A DNA stretch of 64,000 nucleotides from NCBI GenBank assembly GCA_033794685.1, contig JARAYZ010000006.1; one strand, given 5' to 3'. Of this stretch, positions 17,454 through 26,636 are shown piece by piece. Both the position numbers and the translations under genes were made by a program. The notes beneath the pieces are model-generated. The model saw only the letters and a program-made list of their open reading frames with translations, was not told the origin of the DNA and ran no database searches. Numbering within the stretch: the first letter of the stretch is position 1; every line of letters starts with the position of its first letter. Origin of the DNA: Lentzea sp033794685. Lineage in GTDB: Bacteria > Actinomycetota > Actinomycetes > Mycobacteriales > Pseudonocardiaceae.

Positions 17454-19841
17454 ATGACCGTGCGCCGCGTCTACGTCGTCCACGCCGAAGGCGAGGACGA
17501 GTTCGCCGAATTCCTGGCTCGTCCGCTTCGGGAGGCGGGTTACGACGTCACCCATGACGGAACCGTGCTCGTCGGTGACTCCCTGGTCGACGAGGCCATG
17601 CGGGCGATCTCCGCCGGTTCGGCGATCGTGGTCTGCGGGACCAAGCGCGCGATCGGGAGCGAATGGGCACACCGCGTGGTGAAGGCGAGCTACGCCGGCG
17701 AGGGCCGCACGCAGGTCTTCGTCGTGCAGATGGAAGAGGGCGTGTACGTCAAGCAGCTTTCGCTGCACACCAAGGTGGCGCGGTACGACGTTGATCCGGC
17801 CACTGCCCTGGAGCAGCTCGTCACCGCGCTCGGCGCGCACTTCCCGCGGGAGGTCGCGCGAAAGGCAGTGCCGGACCGGCCGCTCGGGCGCCCGGTTCGC
17901 GATGTCACGCCGCGCGAGCTGATGGTGTCGCGCATGCTCGGCGCGGAAGACACCCATCTGACGCCGTACGTCCGGCGCGAGCACGACGAAACGCTGTCGA
18001 AACTGGTGGATTCGGCGCAGGAGGGCACATCGGGCATCGCGATCCTGGTGAGCGACTCCACCTCCGGCAAGACCCGCGCCTGCTACGAGGCCCTGCGCCG
18101 GTTGGACGACGGGTGGCGGGTCTGGCCGACCTCACGTGTGCCGTCGACGATGCTCGACGACATCTACCGCGTCGGCCCCAAGACTGTGGTGTGGCTGGAT
18201 GAGGCGCAGGAGTACCTGCTTCGGCCACCTGAGGCCGACGCGCTCACCGATGCTCTGTCCGACCTGGTCTTCGACCGTGAGCGCGGCCCGATCCTGGTGC
18301 TGGGATCGGTGTGGCCGGAGAACCGCGACGAGCTCATGAGCCGATCCTCCGGCAGGCATCTGCTGGACGGCCGGTTCGTCACCGTGCCCGCCGTGTTCGA
18401 CAAGGCGGCCTGCGCCGCGGCGCTCGACACCGGCGACCCGCATCTCGCCGACGCGGTGCGGTCTGCGGAGGACGGAGCGGTGGTGCAGTACCTCGCCGGC
18501 GTCCCGGCCCTCATGGCGCGCGTCGACAGTGCTTCGGCACCCGAGCGCGCCCTGATGCGGGCGGCAGCCGATGCCCGTCGGCTGGAGCAGGAGGAGTACG
18601 TGCCGGAGGCGGTACTCGTCGCGGCCGCACCAGGCTATCTGGACGCGCGCGAGCGCCGCCGGCTGACGCGCGAACCGCACTGGGCGGCGAAAGCGGTCGC
18701 GTCGTTGACATGGCTCGGCAGGGGCGACATGAGCCCGCTGCACCCGTCCGCCGACAACACCGCGCACAGGCTGGAGGACTACCTCGAACAGCACCTGCGC
18801 CGCGAACGCCACCGCGTGCCGCCTCCCGCGTCGTTCTGGGACGCGTGCCTCCTCCACAGTCGCGTCCCACAGCTGGAGCGGCTGGCCGGGCTCGCCCACC
18901 GGCGATTGCTCTACTCCCACGTCATCGGCTTCTGCAGGCGTGCCTTGGCTGCGGGAGACGTGAACGTGCTCGACCGCTGGGCGGCGGTCCTGCGCATGCG
19001 GCGCGATCTCGACGGCCTGACCAGGTTGACCGAGGAGCATCGGATTCCCGACGTCCTTCTGCACCTCGCACGGCTGCACGCCAGGCTCGGGGACGCCGGT
19101 GCGGCGAAGTCAGCGTGGCGTCAGGCGGAGTCGGCCGGTCATGACGGACCAGACCAGACGGTGCTCGCGGACATCGGCCGACTGGACCCGAACTGGGTCG
19201 CGCAACGGTGGCGTGGCTGGGCGGCGAGCGGCAGGATCACCCACCTCAAGCTCGTCCACGAGCTGGCCCAGCTCGGTCTCACCACCGAAGCGATCGCAGA
19301 GTGCCGGGCAGCGATGGAACAGGGCCGGCACTCCGCGCCTTGGACGTTGCTCACGCTCTACGACGGGATCGGCAACGACGAAGAGATCCGCAAGATCCTC
19401 GAGGAACCCGGCGTGGAGGAGGGACTTCACCTGCACCCGGCCGCACGACGATTGCTGGGCTCCACAACGGTGGAGTGGCACGACCCCAGAACGGTTGCTG
19501 CCCGATTGCACACGGCCGGCGACCTGGAAGCGTTGCGCCGGCACACCACCGCCCACCCGGACAAAGTCGTGCGCAGGCACCTGACCGAGCTCTTGCTCGA
19601 AAACGGTCGCCTGGACGAAGCACGTGCCATGAGCGAAGAGTGGAACAGCGCCAACCGCGCCTACTGCGCCTTCCTTGTGCGCGAAGGACAATGGCTCGAA
19701 CTGGGCAGGCGCGTCGCGGAAGGCAACCACCAAGCCTCAGCGGCGCTCTTGGCGCACCTGAACGGCCATGACGACCTCGACGACACAGCCGAACTGATCC
19801 GGCGCCACGGCCTGACTCCGGACGGGACGATTGCCGGCTGA
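17454..19841 (+). CDS. TIR-STAND NTPase with helical repeats (degenerate TIR)
   Basis: 795 aa from the ATG at 17454 (MTVRRVYVVHAEG). Residues 1-125 are a TIR domain (YDVTHDGTVLVGDSLVDEA, SAIVVCGTKRAIGSEW), but the position four residues after the conserved Trp is Val (WAHRV), where enzymatic TIRs have Glu. A P-loop NTPase follows: Walker A SDSTSGKT near residue 200, Walker B TVVWLDEAQ near 245. The C-terminal half is alpha-helical TPR-like repeats (HLARLHARLGDAGAAKSAWRQAE and similar). This layout, an effector or adaptor domain plus STAND switch plus superstructure-forming repeats, is that of NLR-like sensors. I infer that it oligomerises on a trigger and recruits the neighbouring enzymatic TIR proteins. 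The ligand is unknown. Confidence 0.82.
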   Translation: MTVRRVYVVHAEGEDEFAEFLARPLREAGYDVTHDGTVLVGDSLVDEAMRAISAGSAIVVCGTKRAIGSEWAHRVVKASYAGEGRTQVFVVQMEEGVYVKQLSLHTKVARYDVDPATALEQLVTALGAHFPREVARKAVPDRPLGRPVRDVTPRELMVSRMLGAEDTHLTPYVRREHDETLSKLVDSAQEGTSGIAILVSDSTSGKTRACYEALRRLDDGWRVWPTSRVPSTMLDDIYRVGPKTVVWLDEAQEYLLRPPEADALTDALSDLVFDRERGPILVLGSVWPENRDELMSRSSGRHLLDGRFVTVPAVFDKAACAAALDTGDPHLADAVRSAEDGAVVQYLAGVPALMARVDSASAPERALMRAAADARRLEQEEYVPEAVLVAAAPGYLDARERRRLTREPHWAAKAVASLTWLGRGDMSPLHPSADNTAHRLEDYLEQHLRRERHRVPPPASFWDACLLHSRVPQLERLAGLAHRRLLYSHVIGFCRRALAAGDVNVLDRWAAVLRMRRDLDGLTRLTEEHRIPDVLLHLARLHARLGDAGAAKSAWRQAESAGHDGPDQTVLADIGRLDPNWVAQRWRGWAASGRITHLKLVHELAQLGLTTEAIAECRAAMEQGRHSAPWTLLTLYDGIGNDEEIRKILEEPGVEEGLHLHPAARRLLGSTTVEWHDPRTVAARLHTAGDLEALRRHTTAHPDKVVRRHLTELLLENGRLDEARAMSEEWNSANRAYCAFLVREGQWLELGRRVAEGNHQASAALLAHLNGHDDLDDTAELIRRHGLTPDGTIAG

Positions 19842-19889
19842 CCGTGCGAGGCTCGTCGAGCACTGTTGCTTTCCGGCCCTCCACCGAGG

Positions 19890-21998
19890 TCAGTCCGCGC
19901 CTTTCGCGGTGTCCTCCCCGAGCAGTCTCCCCCGCACGCGGTCCGCGTCACCGACGCGGTGCTGGGAAAGGAAGAGTTCATACGCCGCGCGCAGCATCTG
20001 CCGTGCCTTCTCCGCGTCGCCCTGCTGTGCGAGAACGTCAGCCAGGTGTTCCGCGCTTTCGGCCTCCGCGAACAGGTTCCCGAGTTTCTTCGCCTGTCGC
20101 ACGGCGGCGGCGAAGTGCTCCGCGGCCAGGTCCAGCCGGCCGTCCCTGCGAGCGATGTGCCCCAACGCGTCGAGCGTGCTCACTTGGCCGCTCACGTTCC
20201 CGTGCGCGCTGTGGAGCGCCAACGCCTGTTCGCAGCATTCACGGGCCAAAGCGAAACTTCCGAGCTGTGCGTGCTGCCAGCCCTGCGCGTTGAGCGAGTG
20301 CGCTTCGCCGACGGGGTTGCCCTCCGCCCGGTAGAGCTCCATCCCGGAGATGGCGTGCGACAACGCCTGGGCGTGCTCACCTGACAACGACAGGACCCGT
20401 TGCAGATCGTGATGGGTGTGCGCCTGCCCCATGAGGAAGCCGGCCTCTTCTTCGAGCCTCAGCGCCTGCACGAGGAGGTGCTTGGCGTCCTCCAGGTCGC
20501 CGGCGCGGGTGCAGGCGCGTCCGACCTGGCGCAACGACGATGCGCGCAACCGCACGGAGCCGATGGCCGTGGCGGCCTCCAGACCGAGGCGTGACGACGC
20601 GATGTTCTCCGTCAGCAGACCCAGCCGGTACTGGTAGGTGTCGAGTCCGTGGGCGATGTGCCACACCGCCTCGTGCCACCCGCGGCCGGCCGCGACCTGG
20701 TGCAGGGCCGCGATCGACGCGTGCTCCAGGCCGAACCACTCGACCGCCGCGGGTTCGCCGGCCAGTTGCACCGGTTCGCAACCATCGGGCAGCGAAGGCA
20801 CTTCGAAGGCGTGCCGGTGCGGGTACAGCAGGATGTCGGCGGTCCGGACGGCGTGCGCGTAGAACGCCACCAGCCGCCGCAGCGCCCACACCGACTCGGC
20901 GCCGGGCTGCAGTTCGGCGGCGTGCAGGCGCACGAGGTCATGCATGTGAAACCTCCGGGGAACGTGCTGGCGCACCAGGTTCGCCGCCTCCAGTGACCGC
21001 AACGTCGTGACCGCCTCGCGGTGCGGCACCGCCCACAGGCACGCCGCCGCGGCGGTACCGATCTCTCCCAGTGGCGTGACACCGAGCAGCCCGAACGCGC
21101 GTCCCAGCCTGTCGTCCAGCGAACCGGAAGACCAGGACAGCACCGCGCGCAGGCTCGCGGACTCGTCGTCGGCGTCGAACGCGCTCAGCCGTGTCGTCTC
21201 GTCGTCCAGTTCGTCGGCGAGGACCGACATCGGGAATCCGGGGTGCGTCGCGATCCTGGCCGACGCGATCGCCAGCGCGAGCGGCATCCCGCCGCATCTG
21301 CGCACGATCGCCGAGACGGCCTCGGGTTCGCGTTCGACGGCCCGATCCGGCAGCAGTTCGCTGAGCAACGCCCGCGCGTCGGGCTCGTCCATCGCCTCGA
21401 GCCGTACGACATGGGCTCCCAGAACGCGCAGCGAGGACAGCCGCATCCTCGTCGTCACCAGCACCGCGCACGACGGGGTTCCGGGCAGCAACGGCGCCAG
21501 CTGGTCGGTGTTCCTCGCGTTGTCCAGCACGATCATCATCCGGCGATCCGCCACCGCGCTGCGGAAGAGCGCGGCCGCGGCGTCCGGATCCATCGGGATC
21601 GCGGCGGGCTCGACACCGAGCGCCGTGAGGAAACCGCGCAGCACCGCGGCGGGCCGGGCGGGATCGGTCTGCGGGTCGAACCCCCTGAGGTCGGCGAAGA
21701 GCTGGCCGTCCGGAAACCGGTCTGCGTGGATGTGCGCCCAGTGCAGGACCAGCGTCGTCTTGCCGAGCCCTCCAGCGCCTTCGACGACGACCAGGGGTGG
21801 CCGGCCCTCCTCCAGCGCGGCGGCCAGGTCGCCGAGTTCGCGCTCGCGGGCCACGTGCCGGCGCGGCGCCATGGGCAGCTGTCTCGGTGTCGTGAGCGGC
21901 CGCGTCCCGCTCACGTGCAGATTCCCGTGCAGGACGCCCAGCTGAACCGCCGTGTGAACCTGATCCGAGCGGACTACGTTGCGAAAGTCATCGGACAT
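19890..21998 (-). CDS. NB-ARC-TPR protein with an N-terminal RHIM-like motif
   Basis: The ATG at 21998 (MSDDFRNVV) has GGAG six bases upstream; 702 aa. Residues 14-30 read VHTAVQLGVLHGNLHVS; the VQLG tetrad and the HG-N-hydrophobic-H tail match the bacterial amyloid signalling motifs related to RHIM that are found at the N-termini of NLR-like proteins. The NB-ARC domain follows: VARERELGDL, P-loop EGAGGLGKTT near 95, MMIVLDNARN, AVLVTTRM, and GMPLAL. The C-terminal third is TPR repeats (ARECCEQALALHSAHGN and similar). It resembles AfsR-type regulators without the SARP DNA-binding domain. Convergent with the TIR-STAND gene, 48 bp apart. Probably an NLR-like switch. Confidence 0.83.
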   Translation of the reverse strand: MSDDFRNVVRSDQVHTAVQLGVLHGNLHVSGTRPLTTPRQLPMAPRRHVARERELGDLAAALEEGRPPLVVVEGAGGLGKTTLVLHWAHIHADRFPDGQLFADLRGFDPQTDPARPAAVLRGFLTALGVEPAAIPMDPDAAAALFRSAVADRRMMIVLDNARNTDQLAPLLPGTPSCAVLVTTRMRLSSLRVLGAHVVRLEAMDEPDARALLSELLPDRAVEREPEAVSAIVRRCGGMPLALAIASARIATHPGFPMSVLADELDDETTRLSAFDADDESASLRAVLSWSSGSLDDRLGRAFGLLGVTPLGEIGTAAAACLWAVPHREAVTTLRSLEAANLVRQHVPRRFHMHDLVRLHAAELQPGAESVWALRRLVAFYAHAVRTADILLYPHRHAFEVPSLPDGCEPVQLAGEPAAVEWFGLEHASIAALHQVAAGRGWHEAVWHIAHGLDTYQYRLGLLTENIASSRLGLEAATAIGSVRLRASSLRQVGRACTRAGDLEDAKHLLVQALRLEEEAGFLMGQAHTHHDLQRVLSLSGEHAQALSHAISGMELYRAEGNPVGEAHSLNAQGWQHAQLGSFALARECCEQALALHSAHGNVSGQVSTLDALGHIARRDGRLDLAAEHFAAAVRQAKKLGNLFAEAESAEHLADVLAQQGDAEKARQMLRAAYELFLSQHRVGDADRVRGRLLGEDTAKGAD

Positions 21999-22214
21999 GC
22001 TTCTCCAGAGGAAGAGCCGTGGCCGCGTCTGCCTCCATCGTCGCGCTGAGTCCGGCACGACGCGTCGGCCTTTCAGGGCCTGTTCCGCTCATGCCACCGG
22101 TCGCCGGGCATCCTGGCCGGACCGAGGGCACCACCGCGACGACGCTCTAATCGTGGCCTCAGGTTGGTCGGAGACGATGAGCGGCAAAATGCGTCGACTG
22201 GAGGGCGGGCCGGA

Positions 22215-22898
22215 GTGCGGATCATGATCGCGGATGACGAGGCGGCCATCCGTGAGTCACTGGAGCGGGTGCTCCAGGTCGAGGGTTACGACACCAGCAC
22301 CGTCGCCAACGGTCTCGCCGTGCTCGACGGGATCGACGGCGACGAGCCGGATCTGCTGATCCTCGACGTGATGATGCCCCGCCTCGGCGGGGTGGAGACC
22401 TGCCGGCGGTTGCGGGCCGCGGGGCGGGATCTGCCGGTGCTGATGCTGACCGCCCGGGATCAGGTCTCCGACCGGGTCGCGGGGCTGGACGCGGGTGCCG
22501 ACGACTACCTGCCCAAGCCGTTCGCCACCGAGGAGTTGCTGGCCAGGGTCCGGGCTCTGCTGCGCCGCCGCGCGCCGGGTGACGACGAGTCGCAGGTCCT
22601 GACGTTCGCCGACGTCCGGGTCGATCCCGACAGGTTCGAGGCGTGGCGGGGCGGGCGGCCACTCCGGCTGACCCGGACCGAGTTCTTCCTGCTGGAGGTC
22701 CTCGTGCGCAACGCGACCCGCGTGTTGACACGAGGCGAGCTGTTCGGGGCGATCTGGGGCTTCGACATGAGCGTCACCTCCAACAACCTCCAGGTGTACG
22801 TGAGCTATCTGCGCCGCAAGATGGAGGCCGAGGGTGAGCCGCGACTGATCTACACGCGGCGCGGCCTGGGGTACACGTTGCGGGAGACTCCTCCGTGA
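22215..22898 (+). CDS. OmpR/MprA-type response regulator
   Basis: 227 aa from the GTG at 22215 (VRIMIADDEAA), with GGAGGG about nine bases upstream. The receiver has the acidic pair ADDE, phospho-acceptor LILDVMMP, the switch Thr (LTAR) and Lys (LPKPF). The winged-helix output domain ends LIYTRRGLGYTLRE. The next gene, its kinase, overlaps it by 4 bp (GTGA). It probably controls envelope or efflux functions; the convergent MMPL transporter is a plausible target. Confidence 0.93.
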   Translation: MRIMIADDEAAIRESLERVLQVEGYDTSTVANGLAVLDGIDGDEPDLLILDVMMPRLGGVETCRRLRAAGRDLPVLMLTARDQVSDRVAGLDAGADDYLPKPFATEELLARVRALLRRRAPGDDESQVLTFADVRVDPDRFEAWRGGRPLRLTRTEFFLLEVLVRNATRVLTRGELFGAIWGFDMSVTSNNLQVYVSYLRRKMEAEGEPRLIYTRRGLGYTLRETPP

Positions 22899-24280
22899 GC
22901 AGGCTGGGCCGGTGGTGGCATCGGCGGTCGCTGCGGACCAGGCTGACGGTGATCGCGGCGACGGCCATCGCGGTCAGCGTGTTCATGGCCTTCCAGGTGG
23001 CCAGCGAGCTGCTGGACTGGGAGCTGCGGAACACCGCGGAGGACCAGTTGCGCGCCGACTCCCGCGTGCTGGCCGCGAACGCGGAACGCGCCGGGCTGGC
23101 TCAGGTCGAGCTGCCGCCGTATCCCGGATCCGGTCGGCTGGTGCGGGTGGTCCTGCCCGACGGCTCAGTCCGGACGCCGGACGGTCAGCCCGCGCTGCCC
23201 CCGGTCAGCGAGCAAGCCGGGCGCGTGGCGCAGGGTGCGTCGGCCGACCTGATGGAGTCGGGTGACAGCGACGACGACGGCTACCTCGTCTACACGCTGC
23301 GGACAGGCGGGGGCGCGGTCCAGGTGGTCCGCGTCGCGGACGACAGCTCGATCAACCGGTTCGGGCTGGGCATGTTGCTGATCGGGTTGCTCTGCGTGGC
23401 CTGCGGTGCCCTGGTCGGGCGGGCCGTGGCGCGGACCGGGCTGGCACCGATCGACCGGCTGACCGCCGCCGCTGTCCGCGTCGCGCACACGCGGGATCTC
23501 GACGCCGACATCCCGGACGAGGGCGGTGGGGAGATCCGGCAGCTGATCGGGTCGATCAACGACATGCTCGCCGCGCTCCGGGACTCCCGGCAGGCCCAGC
23601 GGCTGCTCGCCGAGGACGCCGCCCACGAGCTCAAGACCCCGCTCACCAGCCTGCGCCTCAACATCGAACTGCTGGTCCGGCTCGATCGGCGCGGCACCCT
23701 GGACAGCGCACTGCCCTCGGAGAGCCGGACCCGGCTGCTCAACGACCTCGGCGCCCAGGTGGCCGAGTTGAGCACCCTCGCCGCCGAGCTGACCGACCTG
23801 GCGCGCGGTGACGTCAGCGACGAGAACACCGAAGTGCTCGACCTCGCCGACGTGGTGGTGGCCGCCGCGGCGCAGGCGTGTTCCCGCATGCCCGACGTCG
23901 AGGTCGCGCTCGACGTGACCTCCGTGTGGGTGAGCGGGCGTCCCGCCGCGCTCCAGCGGGCGGTGCTCAACCTCATCGACAACGCCGGCAAGTGGTCCCC
24001 CGCCGACCAGCCGGTCCAGGTGCGGCTCCGTGCCCAGGGCGCGTCGGCGGTGCTCGAGGTCGACGACGCCGGGCCGGGCATCAACGCCGCCGACGCACCG
24101 CGGGTGTTCGACCGGTTCTACCGGGCCGACAGCGCCAGGGCGTTGCCCGGATCCGGTCTGGGGCTGTCGATCGTGCAGCGGGTCGTCGACGCCCACGGCG
24201 GCAGGGCGACCGTGGGCCGCTCCCCACGCGGTGGCGCGCTGCTCCGGGTCGACCTTCCGGCAGCCTCGACCACGCGGTGA
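22895..24280 (+). CDS. Sensor histidine kinase (MprB-like)
   Basis: 461 aa, GTG start coupled to the response regulator. There is one membrane helix near residues 17-37, an extracellular loop, and a second helix near 150-175, then HAMP, the H-box DAAHELKTPLTS (His near 244), the N-box NLIDNAGKW, DDAGPGI and GSGLGLSIVQRV. All catalytic motifs are intact. It should phosphorylate the regulator encoded by the overlapping upstream gene. Confidence 0.93.
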   Translation: MSRLGRWWHRRSLRTRLTVIAATAIAVSVFMAFQVASELLDWELRNTAEDQLRADSRVLAANAERAGLAQVELPPYPGSGRLVRVVLPDGSVRTPDGQPALPPVSEQAGRVAQGASADLMESGDSDDDGYLVYTLRTGGGAVQVVRVADDSSINRFGLGMLLIGLLCVACGALVGRAVARTGLAPIDRLTAAAVRVAHTRDLDADIPDEGGGEIRQLIGSINDMLAALRDSRQAQRLLAEDAAHELKTPLTSLRLNIELLVRLDRRGTLDSALPSESRTRLLNDLGAQVAELSTLAAELTDLARGDVSDENTEVLDLADVVVAAAAQACSRMPDVEVALDVTSVWVSGRPAALQRAVLNLIDNAGKWSPADQPVQVRLRAQGASAVLEVDDAGPGINAADAPRVFDRFYRADSARALPGSGLGLSIVQRVVDAHGGRATVGRSPRGGALLRVDLPAASTTR

Positions 24281-24283
24281 AAA

Positions 24284-24315
24284 GATCCGGGACCGGCCTG
24301 TGCCCGTCCCGGATC
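24284..24315. terminator. Intrinsic terminator between convergent genes
   Basis: A perfect 10-bp stem, GATCCGGGAC and GTCCCGGATC, encloses a 12-nt loop. The plus strand has AAAA just before the stem, so transcripts of the minus-strand MMPL gene would end in hairpin plus U4. It may also stop read-through from the kinase. Confidence 0.7.
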
Positions 24316-24324
24316 CCGCCGCGC

Positions 24325-26463
24325 TCACCGTTGCAGCGCGGGCTCCTCGTCGTCGGCGAGCGACCGTTGCCCGTCCGGCAGCTGTTCCGCCGGTCGGGAC
24401 AGCCGGCTCGGCCACCACATCCGCCGGCCGATCAGCAGGGTGAGGGCGGGCACCAGGAGCGACCGCACCAGCAGGGCGTCGAGCAGCACGCCGAACGCGA
24501 CCAGGAACCCGACCTCGATCAGCATCACCAGCGGGAGCGTGGTGAGGACCGCGAACGTGGCCGCCAGGACCAGACCTGCCGAGGTGATGACACCACCGGT
24601 GGCGGAGAGGGCTTTGAGCATGCCCTCCCTGGTGCCCAGACGCACGGTCTCCTCCCGGGCCCGGCTGGCCAGGAAGATGTTGTAGTCGACGCCGAGCGCC
24701 ACCAGGAACAGGAAAGCCAGCAGCGGCACCGAGTAATCGATGCCCTTGAACCCGAGGATGGTGTCGAAGACGAACACGCTGCCGCCGAAGGCCGCCGCGA
24801 AGGAGACGACCACGGTGGCCATCAGTACCAGCGGGGCCACGATCGCGCGGAGCAGCAGCGCGAGAACGATCAGGACGACGACGAGCACCAACGGGATCAC
24901 CAGCTTCTCGTCGCGGCTGGTGGTCTCCGCGGTGTCGAGGTGCTCCGCACTGGGCCCGCCGACGATCGCCTCCGCACCGTTCACCGCGTGCACGGCGTTG
25001 CGCACCCGCTTGATCGTGTCGTACTCCGCGACGGTGTCCGGCGCGTCCGTCGGGAACACCGAGATGTCGGCCCAGCCACCGCTGGTCTCACCGGGAACGG
25101 CCACCGCCACACCGCGAACGCCCTTGACGGCCTCGAGCACCCGCTCCTGATGCGCCGGCCGCGTGAGGACCGTCATCGGCTGGCCGCCGAGGTCCGGGAA
25201 GTGCTGGCGCAGAACGGTGAAGCCGGTGACCGACTCCGGCGCGGACACGAACTGGTCCTGCTCCCGCAGAGCGCCGGTGTTGCCCGTCAGCCCGAGGGCG
25301 AGCACGCCCAGGACTCCGAGCGAGCCGAGCGTCGCCACCCACCGGCGGCGGCTGATGGCGGCGCCAAGCCGCACCCACAGCCTCGGCTTCTCCTCCACGG
25401 CCGTGCCGAGCCGCGGGATGGCCGGCCAGAAGATCCGCCTGCCGAGCACCACCAGCAGCGCCGGGAACAACGTCAGCATGGCCACCAGCGCGCACAGGAT
25501 GCCGGCCGCGCCGATCGGGCCCAACCCGCTGGTGCTGTTGAGATCCGCGACGAGCAGGCAGAGCAGGCCGGCGATCACCGTGGCCGCGGACGCGACGATG
25601 GCGGGCGCCGCGCCGCGCAGCGCGTGGATCATCGCGACCCGGACGTTCTCGTGGTGGTGCAACGCTTCCCGATATCGGGCGATGAGCAGCAGCGCGTAGT
25701 CCGTGCCGACGCCGAACACCAGGATCGTCAGCAGCGCCGAGTTCTGGCTGTTGACCACGATGCCGAAGCTCTTGACCAGCAAGTAGACGGTCGCCATCGA
25801 GGTCAGTGCGGCCGCGCCGACGGCCACCAGCGGGATGAGCCACAACACCGGGCTGCGGTAGGTGATGATGAGCAGCAGTGTGACGACGACGATGGTGGTG
25901 AGGAGGACCGCCAGGTCGATGCCGTCGAAGACGGCGTCCATGTCGCCCTCGACCGCGGCCGGGCCGGTCACATCGAGTTCCAGGCCGGCGGGGCGGTCCT
26001 TCGCGGCGTCACGCAGCGGGCCGACGATGGCCTCCGGTTCGCCGTAGGACGTGCTCACGTCGAGGGTGAACATCATCGCCTTGCCGTTGGCGGAGGGTCT
26101 CGTCCGCGGACCCTCGTCGTCCTCGCCGGCCGGGGCCACCACCTTGGGCGGGTAACTCTTGGCCAGGGTGTCGTAGTGGCGCTCGACCGTCGCGCGGTCG
26201 GCGTCGGTGACGCCGCTGTCACGGTGGTACACGAAGACGAACGTGTTGTCGTTCCCGCCGGGGAGACTGTCCTCCAGCACCGCGACCTTGGTGGACTCGG
26301 CGTTCGCCGGCAGGGTGTCCGCGGCTTTGTCGGTGGTGACCGAACTCAGTTTTCCGCTCAACGGCCCCATGATCACCGTCAGCGCCAGCCACAGGCCGAT
26401 CACCAACCACGGCACCCACCGGCCTGCCGGCCTTTTCCCGGACGGCGTTGCGTTGACTGCCAT
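24325..26463 (-). CDS. MMPL-family RND transporter
   Basis: 712 aa with AGGAGG upstream. Typical architecture: helix 1 (WLVIGLWLALTVIMGPLSG), a first periplasmic domain, a block of membrane helices (VFGVGTDYALLLIARYREAL, the signature segment), a second periplasmic domain and a second helix block (FLVALGVDYNIFLASRAREE). Proteins of this class export lipids or drugs using proton motive force. It is monocistronic and convergent with an MprAB-like pair, which suggests envelope-stress control. Its promoter region shares a long element with that of the NarL-type regulator at 28809. Confidence 0.9.
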   Translation of the reverse strand: MAVNATPSGKRPAGRWVPWLVIGLWLALTVIMGPLSGKLSSVTTDKAADTLPANAESTKVAVLEDSLPGGNDNTFVFVYHRDSGVTDADRATVERHYDTLAKSYPPKVVAPAGEDDEGPRTRPSANGKAMMFTLDVSTSYGEPEAIVGPLRDAAKDRPAGLELDVTGPAAVEGDMDAVFDGIDLAVLLTTIVVVTLLLIITYRSPVLWLIPLVAVGAAALTSMATVYLLVKSFGIVVNSQNSALLTILVFGVGTDYALLLIARYREALHHHENVRVAMIHALRGAAPAIVASAATVIAGLLCLLVADLNSTSGLGPIGAAGILCALVAMLTLFPALLVVLGRRIFWPAIPRLGTAVEEKPRLWVRLGAAISRRRWVATLGSLGVLGVLALGLTGNTGALREQDQFVSAPESVTGFTVLRQHFPDLGGQPMTVLTRPAHQERVLEAVKGVRGVAVAVPGETSGGWADISVFPTDAPDTVAEYDTIKRVRNAVHAVNGAEAIVGGPSAEHLDTAETTSRDEKLVIPLVLVVVLIVLALLLRAIVAPLVLMATVVVSFAAAFGGSVFVFDTILGFKGIDYSVPLLAFLFLVALGVDYNIFLASRAREETVRLGTREGMLKALSATGGVITSAGLVLAATFAVLTTLPLVMLIEVGFLVAFGVLLDALLVRSLLVPALTLLIGRRMWWPSRLSRPAEQLPDGQRSLADDEEPALQR

Positions 26464-26508
26464 TTACCAGCCTCCTGCTCACGTGTACATCGCCTGTCTG
26501 ACGACGAC

Positions 26509-26545
26509 TTCCTACCGAGCGAATCTGAGAAGACCGTTAATGCGG
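26509..26545 (-). promoter_or_regulatory. Conserved promoter element upstream of the MMPL gene
   Basis: On the minus strand the element includes TTAACG, TCTCAG and CGCTCGGTA, ending in GAA. It matches 29526-29562 at about 30 of 37 positions in the same orientation. It lies about 46-50 bp upstream of the MMPL start, where a promoter or activator site is expected. It is also about 90 bp upstream of the divergent copper-protein gene. Confidence 0.55.
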
Positions 26546-26636
26546 CGGAGAAGTAGTACCGTCGTGCCGCCTCCATCCCGAACATGACGACCGCGGTATG
26601 ACGAAACGGCACGGATTTCGGCTTAGCGTTCAGGTC

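Noticed and set aside
15511..19841. Thoeris defence system
   Set aside because: No ThsA-like SIR2/SLOG or other second-messenger effector gene is present; the organisation is TIR plus TIR-STAND.
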